Below, in pieces: positions 21,298-32,534 of a stretch of DNA of 64,000 nucleotides. The DNA comes from Psoroptes ovis (Eukaryota > Arthropoda > Arachnida > Sarcoptiformes > Psoroptidae). The stretch is from contig PQWQ01000001.1 of NCBI GenBank assembly GCA_002943765.1, forward strand, positions 1,984,001-2,048,000. Reading direction: 5' to 3'. Position 1 is the first letter of the stretch; every line of letters starts with the position of its first letter. Below the pieces are notes generated by a model. It was given only the letters and a program-made list of their open reading frames with translations. It searched no databases and was not told the DNA's origin. Both the position numbers and the translations under genes were made by a program.

Positions 21298-23821
21298 CTA
21301 AGAAGCGACATTTGATTTCAACTTGGGGAAATATAATCCAAATTTAGATTCCATTCCGGCGAATGTAGACAAAGCCAGTTGATAACCGCCAATATGACTA
21401 GGATTATGTGACGTTTCGATAATTGGCTTAACAGATTCAGCTGAGCCGGCTGGTCGACGACCACCGAAATCGACATAAAAGACGCGCTGCAGTAATTCAT
21501 AAGTGAGCAATGTAAAGCCGAATTGAGGTGCACTTCGGAAAACACGAGCTGGACCACCCTTCCAAAAAGCTGATCCACCTTCTTCTTTGAATATTTTTCT
21601 TGCTGCGTCAATGATTCCGGAATATGTGGTTTGACCGGCTCTGGCCGCAACTTGTAATCTGGTTTTGATGACGTCCGCTGGTGTTACTAAATAAGCTGCA
21701 GGCACACCGGCAATGACAGCTGATGTCAACAATGATAAAGGATTATTATGACCATTTTCGTCAGCGAATTCTAGTTTACAATGGGCGTAAACTGGAAAAT
21801 AAATAGCCGAAAACGGTATATCACGCAGAAAACATGCTGAAGATCCCTAATTAGATTCAAAGATATGAATAAATTAAAGAAAAAATTGAAAAAAACTCAC
21901 TTTATATAAACCACGTAAGCCTAATTCCTTGATAACTCCCAAAGCTCTAACTTTGGGCCCAGTTGTTATTTCCCCGGCGACTTGCAAGCGAATTTTAACT
22001 ACAATAGATTAATGATAAAATGAGATTTAATTCGAATTTCTCAATCAATCAATCGTTAACTACCTATTTCTAACGGATTCGTGAACATCACTTGTGATGC
22101 ACCAGCCTTTGTTAAAATGAACGTTTGATAAATAATGATTGATATTTCGATAGTAATAATGTGGTCAACTTACACATCCACCAGCAATTATTTCGCCCCC
22201 GATTGGTATTTGACCATTCTTGGACGTTAATTTATCACGAACAAAATCATTCATCGTCAATTTGATGGCTTTTTCTGGGCAAACTCCAACCAGTTGCGGT
22301 AATAAACCACGATACAGACCACCAAATCCTTCATGACGAATAACTTTTTTAAAACAATCCCAACTATTACGATACATCAATTCACCAATTATCGATCCAG
22401 AACGTTGATTTTGCATTCTAGTTTTAACCTGGAGAAATTTATGTTATTTGCATGGGAATGAATCAAATTATGTGGAAACAAACCAAATCAATTGGATAGA
22501 CAACTGTAGCACCGGTAGCACCAGCGATTGAGCCTAAAGTGAATCTGTAAACACTTTCTAAAATTTGTACGCCAATTCCACGAGATTCGGCAACATTATT
22601 GGTGGATGTTGAAGTTTGATTCGATTTAAAGGCATCATATTTTGAGAGAAATGTAGTATAACCGTGTTGAGGTGTTAGACGTTCCAAATCATGAAAATTA
22701 ATTCTACCATTTGGTTGTCGTATATTGCTTACAAGTTGAAAGAGAATATCAATTTCTAAAGGTGTTATTTGATACATTTGTCTGGATGCAGTGAAAAATT
22801 CTTCTTTAGTCAATTCCGTTTGAGTGTTATTTTTAGTGAATGATAAGAATATTCGTTTGATCACTTCCATGTTATTCAATAAAGTATTGAAAGCTATGAA
22901 ATATGCAAATGATACTTGATGACCGCCGACAGTTGAACCAGCAGCTGCCACTAAATTTCTCTTCACATCATCCGATAATAGATGATTCTTACAATTGATC
23001 ATTATTTCCGAAAAATCCAATGCAGAAATCATACCTTGCTTTGAGTGATCACGAGATTTGAATGCTTGTATTGCATGTTCTTCATGAAAATCATGCAGTA
23101 ACTGAGAAAATTCTGAATAACAAATCGTTCTCGATAATTTTTCACCGAAATGTAACCGAACAAAATCTGATTTAAAATCGAATGGCATTTTTTGGTGGAA
23201 GATGGTGCATTTGATTATTTCTTCAAATTCATTGTATGTAATTGCACCGGAACCTTTCGTATCGAATAATTGAAATGCTGTCATGTAAATAGCATCTGGA
23301 CGACATAAAACTGCTTCGAATGCTTCAAATTCTTGGAAGGAAATAAGACTGTCAAAAAAATTTTGTTTCTTTTATAAATTCCAAGCGATCAATTAATCAT
23401 GTTTCATTAATCATACCCATCTTTTGATGTGTCAAGAATTCCACCAAGAATATTAACTGTTTTCTCATCAAAATTATTTTCAGGATATAATCCTAGAAAA
23501 TGAAGAATGAAATCTTCTTTAGTCATGTAACGTTGTCCATTTTTATCAACCGAAGCATATTGATTAAATATTTCTGATAATTTTTCAGCATTTGCACGTT
23601 TTATCGATGATGATATCTGTCAAATGGCAATTATCGAATTATTCATTTATTAAATTAATAATCACTTTTTCACCTCTGAGTGACATTTAGCACGTTTTAA
23701 TAAATTGAATTGGAAACTATTTCTTGATTCATTATTTTCTAAATTTACAAATAAATATAAAAAAATAAGAATTCAATCAATTAAACACCAACATTTAAAT
23801 ACCATTTTGAATATGATACAT
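21298..23821 (-). CDS. SLC25A12: Calcium-regulated mitochondrial aspartate/glutamate carrier (aralar/citrin)
   Basis: Eight exons (23803-23821, 23674-23738, 23417-23616, 22484-23348, 22174-22428, 22064-22106, 21901-21998, 21298-21846) give 697 residues with every phase consistent. The N-terminal half is an EF-hand regulatory domain; loops include DTSKDGLISFQEF and DTKGSGAITYNEF. The C-terminal half has three mitochondrial-carrier repeats with the signature motifs YPIDLVKTRMQ, NPLEIVKIRLQ and TPADVIKTRLQ. It exchanges matrix aspartate for cytosolic glutamate plus H+ in the malate-aspartate shuttle, across the inner membrane. The first exon encodes only six residues plus one base. SLC25A12 and SLC25A13 split in vertebrates, so the symbol denotes the family. 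Confidence 0.95.
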
Positions 23822-24377
23822 TTTAATGGATTTATGTCGAATAGAGATAATATAAATAATTGATTTTATTTTTACAATTCACAAGATATGTTGACCTTTC
23901 TTTTATTTCGGTAATATTTTTAAATTTGTACAGTTGATTATAACAATTGTTGATAAATAATTTAATAAATAATAAATAAGAGCAAAAAAGAAAAAAACCA
24001 ACAAAATGATAATCAAGGACGAAATGAAAGTTATATCTCAATCATTTTACTAATAATAATAATAATAATAAAATATTACCGCCATTACCAAAAAACACAA
24101 TACCATTGATGATTATCATAAGTTAATCAAATGATAATCATTAATATCATTACTAATAGACAAATAATGAAATAAACATCTACTAACCTTGATTACCACA
24201 TCATCTGTACACAGATGTAAGCACTATCGTTAATTAAGGATAAGTGGCTAAAGAAAACGAAATGCGCACAGATGCCGCGGACGTATTCATTTAAAAAAAA
24301 ATCAAAATCAATGATAAATATACAAAAATGAAATCAATAAAAGATAATTTTTAATGGATTTTTAAACATTGAAAAAA
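23822..24377. other. Gap between aralar 5' end and GBA 3' end
   Basis: 556 bp, very AT-rich, holding the aralar promoter and the GBA 3' UTR. A small minus-strand frame at 23832-24041 is hydrophobic and low complexity with no conservation signal, so I did not call it. An AAT run lies near 24052-24070. Confidence 0.4.
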
Positions 24378-26098
24378 TTAATACCACACAAGTGTCTGAA
24401 TTGATTGAGCTTTGACATTGTGAACAAATGAACCATATCTATCATCTTGTATTCGTAATGGTACATCAAGTAAATTACGATTTAACACAATCATAACAGT
24501 TGCATTAGATGGTGTCTGGAATGCAACCACTTGTAAATAATTATGTTTGACAATTAAATCTATACGTTTTGACTGAGGTTCTATGAATCTGGTGAAATGT
24601 GCTAAAGAATAATACATTGGTTGTTTATAATATTCATCACCTTTATCGTTAATGATGATTGGTGCATCGACAAAATTTTCCGACCAGTTCGGACCACCTT
24701 CACGATCCAGTGCCATATTCCAATCAATCCAACCGCTTGTATAATGGTTCAAATCGGTGATTATGTCATATGCATAAGATTCAGCTCGTTCCCAATTTCC
24801 CATGGAGACTTTGTTAGGTTTGGCTAATAAGGAACCTTCACAAGCTTCACTCGACAATAGGAAATAATTTGGAAATTTCTTGATTGTATTCGTTAAAACA
24901 TCTGGTGTAGTGATTCCATTCATATACCAATGGAAAGCAATACCGGATACGTATTTACTAGCTTCAGCATCACTCAAGACGATATTTGCCCATCTTTCAA
25001 TGAAAGGTCTTTGGTCATCCATGATCATGAGTTTCAATTTATCAACACCGAAACCGTATTTTTTCAATAATGGTCCCAGTACTTTGGCGATAAAATCACG
25101 TTGGTGATACGGGTCCATAGAATTGCAGTTGAATTTGAAACCTAAAAATGTACCATCGATCGGTTCATTTTGTATGGTCATTCCCCAAAAATCAATTCCA
25201 AGGTCTTGGTATTCTTGTAAAAATCTCAATAAATATAAAGCATATGTTTTATAATAGATTGCATCTGGTTCACCTTTGATGCTTCCTTTACCGTTTAAAT
25301 GATTGTTAGTTTTGAGCCATGCTGGTGGACTCCAAGGTGATGCCATCAATTTTATCGGATAATGGCTAATATTTTGTGCCCTTTGTATGAAAGGAATCTG
25401 TGAATAATATTAAAATGAGATTGTTTCGAATAAAGAGGGATAACCACGACATACTTTGTACTTGAAATCTTCGGATGTTAATTTGAAATAAGTTAAATTG
25501 AAATCTTCATGAACATCCTGCGGAAGATCATCATATGTATATGGATGTGTTGAAAAATCTGAACCAGCAATAGGCACACGCGCCATCGAATAACGCAAAC
25601 CATGTGAACTAAAATAATCATGCATCACATTATCAGCCAATTTGGTACTCTTTAATTTATTGATATTAATCCCAGTCGCATCAGTGAATGCTGCACCGAA
25701 ACCTAGGATTGTTTGATATGTTTTATTTCTATTGAGGACAATCGTTTCGCCATCATAGAATGGTTCAGGATTATTGAAATAATGTTCACTACGATGAAAT
25801 CTATTGGACACTCTGTCACTGCTGAATATTGTTATTCGTTTCGGTTCTTTAGATATATTATCATCATCATTAAATGAATCACAATAAGTTTCATTGCAAA
25901 CACAAACAAAACTATGAAATGCATCGAACCATTTTTTCATACATGGCTCATCGTTCGTTTTGGTCATAATCGAACTGCCTGAAATGATCGAATAAATCAA
26001 ATTGGTATTATCATATTGCATAAATTAAAATTAATTGACATACCATCATTAATTAGAAAAAATAAAATCACAAATAAGTATTTAGAGATATTACGCAT
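24378..26098 (-). CDS. GBA1: Glucosylceramidase (lysosomal beta-glucocerebrosidase, GH30)
   Basis: Three exons (26044-26098, 25455-25978, 24378-25397) give 532 residues, close to the family's length. Exon 1 encodes the signal peptide (ISKYLFVILFFLINDG). The family blocks are GFGAAFTDATGIN, ASPWSPPAWLKTN, the acid/base Glu in TIQNEP, the nucleophile Glu in LSSEACEGS, and the late WTDWN-like GWIDWNMALDREGGPNW. It hydrolyses glucosylceramide to glucose and ceramide in lysosomes. The N-terminal beta-domain Cys-rich segment (CVCNETYC) is present. Both catalytic residues are intact, so it is probably active. Confidence 0.96.
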
Positions 26099-26410
26099 TT
26101 TGTTGCTCAAAATATTGAATGCTTGTGATGTTGAAAAAATATTGATCGATATAAACGACAATGAAGAGGCTTTATCTATAAATACCATTATGACAGTCAA
26201 ATCTCTTTACCAACAAAAGCGATATCAGGCATGTAATCGCTGAATGTTCGATGGGATTCGTTACTAGAAAACTGTTTTTATCATTAAGAAAATATTTAAA
26301 AAATTTACGTCAATCAATTTAGTAATAAAGCATTTCTTTAAAATTAAATTTAAAGATCAAATAATCAATCGTTATCAATAGAATGGCTATTGAAAACTGA
26401 TTAGATTTAA
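26099..26410. other. Gap between GBA start and BTBD7 stop
   Basis: 312 bp containing the GBA promoter and 5' leader and the BTBD7 3' UTR. No coding signal was recognised. Confidence 0.4.
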
Positions 26411-29059
26411 TCAAAGTTGGTGCATACAGACCTGTGTGTCTAAATCGTACTGCGATGTTAATTCTTCCAAACGCATTTCACTTTGATAACTAAATGGATC
26501 ACATTGATTTGAATTAGTTGAGTTATTAATACAATCATTATCATTGTTAAATATTGGTCTGGGTGGTGGTGGTGGCATCAAATTTCTTTCGAAAATATCA
26601 TTACTATTTATCAGATTTGATGACGAACATAAATCGATTGAGATATTGTTTTTATGACTGTCATTATGTTTAGATGATTCAATAGATGGATGTGCTCCTT
26701 TTTTGAAGTTTGATGAATTTCTCAAATGCAAAACTTCACAGGAAATATCGGGCAAACCGAATTCTCTGACAACGCGTAATTGAATCAAACGTAATGCTTC
26801 ACATCTTGAATGTGATATCTGTAGAGCACGAATGCAAAATGGTGAAGTGCGTAGTTCTTGTTCTCGTTGATGCATCAAATATGAAATTTTTTCGTCTAAA
26901 ATAGGCAAATTAGGAGGCAATTTATCGACGTCTTCATAACAAATAGCTGAAGAAGAATCAGATGTTGAAGTGAGACAAAATTGAAAATTAGGAAATGACT
27001 GCCGATTATAGTTGAATTCAACAACGCTTTCATTATCAGACATTGAACTTTCATTAGCAATATTCAATTTTTCCAACATATATAAATTATCTGGAATGGT
27101 ATTCATAAATGATGAATGATTTAGCTGATTATGTTTGATTAATAGTAAATGATCAATATTTTCATCTAATGATATTGTTTGTTGTAATTTATCTTCTAAT
27201 AACTGTTTACATTCTTCAAAGTAATGCGTGAAAAAACGAAATTTCCGAAAATGAATATTTGTATTATTATTGCGTAGCCATGCCGAATATTTCAAATGAC
27301 AAACTTCTTTTTCATTTGACAGTGTTTGAATGGCATCGTTGTTTTTGATGCCAATATACGATGGCAATTGAATGATGTTTCTTTTTCTCATGTTAATCAA
27401 AAAATCAGAATCAGTAGGCAAACAATGTCCAATGCGTAAATGATCAATCAAATCAGAAATCAATTCCACAAGTTTATCGTCATTAATTTCCTTTTTCTTG
27501 ATACTTTTTCTGGTCAAACTATGTGACAATAATAAATTCGGCTCACGTTCTTCTTGCTGTTTAATGACATGATATTCAGCCCATTTGATAAGTGCTTTGA
27601 ATATGTCTAATTCACTTGCTTCTAAAAAATCAGATCTCAAAATGTCATTCAGATGATTATAATCTAATTGGTATAACAGTGTTGGCTGCGATATGATAGA
27701 TGCGAATTCTTCTTTTATAAAAATCATTGCTTTACGCCTAACCCATGGTGATCCGTAAGACTGTTCACTCCATTTTAATATCGAAATAATTGTATCAAGA
27801 TTCATATAATTGATAATCATGTCTTCACAACTTTGCACTAAATAATCTAATTCCAGAAATCTAGCAATTTCATACAAATTCATTATTTCTTCAGCCAATA
27901 ATTGTGATTCTTTTGTTGCGCTAGTCAAAGATGATGAAGATGTTTTATGATTGCATTTACACAATGAGGATTGTATCAAATTCAATAAATTTTCCGAATC
28001 ACAATACATAACATGTAATAATATTCGAGCCAAACGTCTTGGTATTATCGATTCATCAAGGATTATTTTCATTCGTTGGTGTTTGTTGTTGATGTCAGTA
28101 TTTTCGCTCAAAGTATTTCGTTTTAGCTGCCGCGTGATAACATTACGAAAAAAAGGTGATCGAGCACTTAGAATAGCTTGATGGCAAGGATATTCTTGCT
28201 GCTCATAACAATTACACCATTTAGAATTAATGCAACTACTTTGAAAACAAAGTGAAGCATCACTATAAATTCCAGTCTCAAGAAGATGTCTTAAATCATG
28301 TGATAATGGATTAGGAACACCACACTGTTGACTTATGCGTATTAATGCTTCATATGACTCTGAATTGCTTCGCGGATCATATGAACCAGCCAATTCACCG
28401 GAATAAAGATATTTGAGTAAATCATTAAATAATTCAACACGTAAACCATCGATTTCAAGATTGACTGTCACTTCGCTTCCTTGTGTTTGTTTACCTAATG
28501 TCTCGCGAAAATATGGACATCGTACGCAAACGATAGCTTTATGTACGGGAAAATCAACACCTTTATAGACTAATGTGATATCACTGTTATATTTTGAATC
28601 ATATAATTCTATGAGATCATTACGAATGCTTGATGCAATGGGACGAGCATTTTCAGCATGTAAATATAATTCTTTCATGAAGAATGTGGCACGATAATCG
28701 TTATAAATTTGTGCTAATTCATTCAAAGATAATTGTTGAGCAAATTCATTGAAAACTTGCGAATGATATGAACATTTTTTCAATTTTGTTTTGATTTTTT
28801 GTTTTAATTTTTTCAATTTTTTATCTTTGAACAATGAGCCAATAGTTGTTTCGTTATTTGCCCCATTCAAAAATAAACTATGATTATTATTATTATGACT
28901 GATATTGGCACTTGTTTTTGCAGCTGATGATGATAATAATAATATATTGGTATTATCATCAGATTCAAATGACGACGATGAATTTTTTGCAACAGAATTC
29001 GGATAATTTGAGCCATTATTATTATTATTATAATAATGAATTGAATTATTGGCACCCAT
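26411..29059 (-). CDS. BTBD7: BTB/POZ domain protein 7
   Basis: A single-exon gene of 882 residues. It begins MGANNS, an N-myristoylation-type start as in vertebrate BTBD7. After an Asn/Ser-rich leader the first BTB domain (about 155-245) has SDITLVYKGVDFPVHKAIV. The second (about 265-370) includes a Cys-rich insertion and RMKIILDESIIPRRLARILL. A BACK-like helical region follows with LDTIISILKWSEQSYGSPWV. A proline run (MPPPPPPRP) lies near the C-terminus. In vertebrates BTBD7 regulates epithelial branching and E-cadherin. A gene this long without introns is unusual in this window, where most genes are split. Confidence 0.9.
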   Translation of the reverse strand: MGANNSIHYYNNNNNGSNYPNSVAKNSSSSFESDDNTNILLLSSSAAKTSANISHNNNNHSLFLNGANNETTIGSLFKDKKLKKLKQKIKTKLKKCSYHSQVFNEFAQQLSLNELAQIYNDYRATFFMKELYLHAENARPIASSIRNDLIELYDSKYNSDITLVYKGVDFPVHKAIVCVRCPYFRETLGKQTQGSEVTVNLEIDGLRVELFNDLLKYLYSGELAGSYDPRSNSESYEALIRISQQCGVPNPLSHDLRHLLETGIYSDASLCFQSSCINSKWCNCYEQQEYPCHQAILSARSPFFRNVITRQLKRNTLSENTDINNKHQRMKIILDESIIPRRLARILLHVMYCDSENLLNLIQSSLCKCNHKTSSSSLTSATKESQLLAEEIMNLYEIARFLELDYLVQSCEDMIINYMNLDTIISILKWSEQSYGSPWVRRKAMIFIKEEFASIISQPTLLYQLDYNHLNDILRSDFLEASELDIFKALIKWAEYHVIKQQEEREPNLLLSHSLTRKSIKKKEINDDKLVELISDLIDHLRIGHCLPTDSDFLINMRKRNIIQLPSYIGIKNNDAIQTLSNEKEVCHLKYSAWLRNNNTNIHFRKFRFFTHYFEECKQLLEDKLQQTISLDENIDHLLLIKHNQLNHSSFMNTIPDNLYMLEKLNIANESSMSDNESVVEFNYNRQSFPNFQFCLTSTSDSSSAICYEDVDKLPPNLPILDEKISYLMHQREQELRTSPFCIRALQISHSRCEALRLIQLRVVREFGLPDISCEVLHLRNSSNFKKGAHPSIESSKHNDSHKNNISIDLCSSSNLINSNDIFERNLMPPPPPRPIFNNDNDCINNSTNSNQCDPFSYQSEMRLEELTSQYDLDTQVCMHQL

Positions 29060-29442
29060 ATTTTATATATTTTGATTTATTATTAATCATAAATTATTAT
29101 AAGAAATCATAGATTTTTTTCGCTTGTCGTTATTATTGTTATATTATTATCATTATTATGATACTCAGGTGCTTTTATTTAGCTATCTAGACACTTGACA
29201 CTCCTTATCATCAAGAAAAAAAGGTATAATGATAGACTTAAACACACATATTCATTCATACCTTGACCATTATCGACTGAGCCAGTTTTTTTTGAACGAT
29301 TTTCTTGAAAAGAATGGACAACAATTGATATAAGAAAAAAATTCTATCGCTATTTCAACAAGTTTTTGTTCGCGGCCTTTGATATGTTAAAATAGTGGTC
29401 TCAGAAGCATTTAACTACGAATTTAAAACATGAAAATTTAAA
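29060..29442. promoter_or_regulatory. Candidate bidirectional promoter BTBD7/FN3K
   Basis: 383 bp between divergent start codons. It contains ATT runs near 29130-29160 and a mixed-composition segment near 29360-29400. A short upstream ATG at 29429 opens only ATG AAA ATT TAA before the FN3K start, a three-codon upstream ORF in the leader if transcription starts far enough upstream. Confidence 0.45.
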
Positions 29443-30587
29443 ATGGATTTATTATCTGAAATTCGAGATAGATTAGAAACCAAGAGATTTAAAAGAATTG
29501 GTGAATCATCAAGCAATGGTTATATTTCGACCGGTGATTTAATCCAAATTAATCATGGCTAATCTAATTCTTTTTTCTTCAAATCATAATTTAGGTTTCA
29601 GCTATGAGACTGATGATGGCAAAATTTTCATCAAAACAAATCATGAAAATATTGCTCTTGAAATGTTGACGGGTGAATTGAATTCATTAATCAAAATAGC
29701 TGAAACCAAAACGATACGTGTACCTAAACCATATTTTGTAATGGCCGATTCGAATAGTTATGGTGGAGCTTTGATTGTTGAACATTTAGATATGCAGCCA
29801 GTGACTGATTGGAAAAAACTTGGTTCTGATTTAGCCGATTTGCATTTATTCAATAGTGTTGTTGGTCGTAAAAAAAAGAGATTAGAATCATGGATTGGTA
29901 AGCCTCCAAAATCTGAATTGCCTGATGATATTGAAACTACGATAACAAAAAATAAACAAATCAGTTTGAACGTATCGGATGATATTGTTGATAAAATTGA
30001 TTATGTAGAGCATTTTGGTTTCGATTGTACCACTTGTTGCGGTAAAATTGCCCAGAATAATGAATGGCATGATAATTGGATCGAATTCTATGCAAGGAAT
30101 CGCTTAAAAAATCAAATCGATTTAGTAATTGAAAATTATGGAAGTCGCCAAATTTTAGAATATTGGTCAAAACTTCAATTGAAAATTGACAAGTTTTTTG
30201 TTGATATCATGTATAATATAAAGCCGTCATTATTACATGGTGATTTATGGTCAGGTAATGTAACACAAATCTTGGATGGTGATCCAGTCATATTTGATCC
30301 ATCATCGTTTTATGGTCATAGCGAATATGAATTATCAATATCACAGCTTTTCGGTGGATTTAGTTCTACATTTTATAAAGAATACTTCACTAAAATTCCT
30401 CAACAAAAAGGATTTAAAAAGTAAATTGTTGAATATGATCATTAACAATCGTTAATAATTATCTATTTTCAGGCGTTCTGAGTTGTACACACTTTTTCAT
30501 TTGTTGAATCATTGGAATCATTTTGGCGGGTCGTATGAAAATCAAAGCATTATTTTGATGAAAAAATTGGCAAATTATGATTTTTAA
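29443..30587 (+). CDS. FN3K: Fructosamine/ketosamine 3-kinase
   Basis: Three exons (29443-29533, 29595-30420, 30473-30587) give 343 residues. The first ATG yields MDLLSEIRDRLE and the phase-1 intron joins YISTG to FSYETDDGKIFIK, restoring the conserved N-terminal block. Further family motifs are GALIVEHLDM, the APH-type catalytic loop LLHGDLWSGN, and IFDPSSFYGHSEYELSIS. It phosphorylates fructosamines and ribulosamines on glycated proteins so that they break down spontaneously. FN3K and FN3KRP cannot be separated here. The final exon reads RSELYTLFHLLNHWNHFGG. A downstream ATG at 29555 would give a shortened protein and is disfavoured because it lies inside intron 1. Confidence 0.93.
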
Positions 30588-30614
30588 TCACTCGAATTTT
30601 TTTTATTATTTTGT
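30588..30614. terminator. Ultra-short convergent gap FN3K/ANGEL
   Basis: Only 27 bp separate the two stop codons. The nearest plus-strand AATAAA (30623-30628) lies inside the ANGEL coding region, and the nearest minus-strand AATAAA (30602-30607) is 8 bp after the ANGEL stop. The two mRNAs must therefore overlap at their 3' ends. Confidence 0.7.
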
Positions 30615-32316
30615 TTATGATAAATAAAATTTAGCACTAAGTGCAATATGATCCGAGCCTAGAATGGAATTGGGAATATTCCCAATTTTTTTCAAATTCT
30701 GTTTGTTCATCAATTGTTTGAATGCTGATAGATGTAAATTTTTATGATTATGGCTATAAAACAAATGATCAACAAGACCACAATCCAAATGTGTTGATGT
30801 TGAAATGAACTTTAAATTGAATTGATCTTCGATCGGGTACACGGATTTGAACTTGAATACATGTCGTATAATCAAATCTCCAGTATTAGTATCATTATTG
30901 GTGGAATTAGATTTATTATCAGTGTAACAAGTATTCATATCAATGCCATTCATAAGAATGTCATTCATTTGAATTATTTTTCCTTTTTCGAAACCATCTT
31001 TTTGGCCAGAAATATCGCCAGTGTAGAGTCCACGAAAATTGTATTCACCCTTTTCTATGAACTCGATCAATGGACTTTTGGGTTCACTATTGAAATCACC
31101 GCATAATATGATTGGATAATAATCCATTTTAAATGGATCATCATGATTTGGAGATGATTTTGTTAAATTTTTTCGGACTGCAAATTTTTGTATTTCAGCT
31201 AACAATAAACGTAACTGTGCTAGTTTGATATCACCTCGCCTCGGATTAAATATAAGATGTGTGTTAGCAACAATCAAATTGGTATTTTTATCAGTTTTAA
31301 AATTTCCAGTGGGACGTAATTTGACAACTAAAGCAATTTGGTCACGATCTAATACATGTGATACATTTAAACGATTCATTTGCAACCGTAATGAATCTAA
31401 TAATTGAAATTTATTTTTCTTAAATATGATTGAACATCCATCATGATTTTGACCAGTTTTCTGCATGGATATGATTTGATAACCTCGTTCTTTGAATAGT
31501 GGTAATAGTGATGTGTTAAAATTTTCAATGTGAACTTCTTGCAAACAAAATATATCGGAATTTAATTCTAATAATTCTTTTTTCAATCGATTACTTCGTT
31601 CAAGCCATTCTAAATTAGATTTATCTTGATCACGATACAAATATAAATGATTTAACAATAAATTTTGTGCCAATATGTTGTATGTTGTCAATGAAAATTG
31701 ATTACATAATTTTAAATGTTTATGATGTTCGGCGTCTAATACCTTGATCCATCGACGACATCTATTTATATAATTATATATTTGCCCTAAGTATTTTTCG
31801 GGTTATTTATCCATTTCTAGTTACAATCATTCAATTTTGATTACCTGGACTATCGAAAATCATTGAATTTTTAAAGAAATTTTGCGGGAATTTTGATGAT
31901 ATTTGAAAATTAATCAATGTGTTATTATTAGTATAATTATTGGAGCTATTCAAATCACATAGACAAATTTTTTTATCATTGTCATCTGTTTTTAATTGAT
32001 CATATTGATTACATAATTGACAAAAATCATAAATTAAAGTGGCTGAATTTGAATTAATTTGTTGTTCATTTACAATACAATTACTGTTATCATATGACAT
32101 TGATTTTGTAGAAGTTGAACAAGAAACCGTTATATTGCTACTTACATCTATCTCTGTTTTTAATTGATTTTGAGTAGCTGTAGTTTCGACTATCTTTTGA
32201 TTTTGCAATTTCTTTTCGTTTCTTCTATGATCATTATGATCATTATCGTTGGTTATTATAATTTCTTCAAGATTATGATTATTATTGTTAATACTACTTG
32301 TACTATTATTCAACAT
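30615..32316 (-). CDS. ANGEL2: ANGEL-type endonuclease/exonuclease/phosphatase (CCR4-like)
   Basis: Two exons (31845-32316 and 30615-31786) give 547 residues. The intron joins MIFDSPG to QIYNYINRC in phase, using an AG 26 bp upstream of a decoy AG that would break the frame. Exon 1 is a low-complexity Asn/Ser/Thr leader. The EEP domain has TTYNILAQNLL, FCLQEVH, NTHLIFNPRRGD, ILCGDFNSEPKSP and the final GSDHIALSAKF. The Mg-binding Glu, the Asp/Asn pair and the terminal His are all present. Family members include RNA 2',3'-cyclic phosphatase activity (ANGEL2) and CCR4-like deadenylases; ANGEL1 and ANGEL2 are not distinguished here. Confidence 0.88.
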
Positions 32317-32534
32317 TAGCTAATTTGTTTGGATCTAAATTCTAAATCTAAATCAAGCGTAAAAGATATGAGATGATTAGTTTTAATCACAATAATTAGA
32401 AAATTAAAACAAAAATATAAACAAAACCTAACATTACCATTCATAAAATACATGTTCAACATAAATGATAATAAGATCAAATTTAATTAATATTAAACAC
32501 GTGTAATTTTATCAATTTTTTTTCTACCAAAACT
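32317..32534. promoter_or_regulatory. Candidate bidirectional promoter ANGEL/PDE12
   Basis: 218 bp of AT-rich DNA between divergent start codons of two nucleases of the same EEP superfamily. There is no clear TATA box and no other gene. Confidence 0.45.

Noticed and set aside
23832..24041. Small hydrophobic minus-strand frame upstream of aralar
   Set aside because: Ends just above the aralar start, low complexity, no conservation; most likely UTR or promoter.
29555..29600. ATG at 29555 as the FN3K start
   Set aside because: It falls in the 61-bp intron; exon 1 from 29443 restores the conserved N-terminal block in phase.
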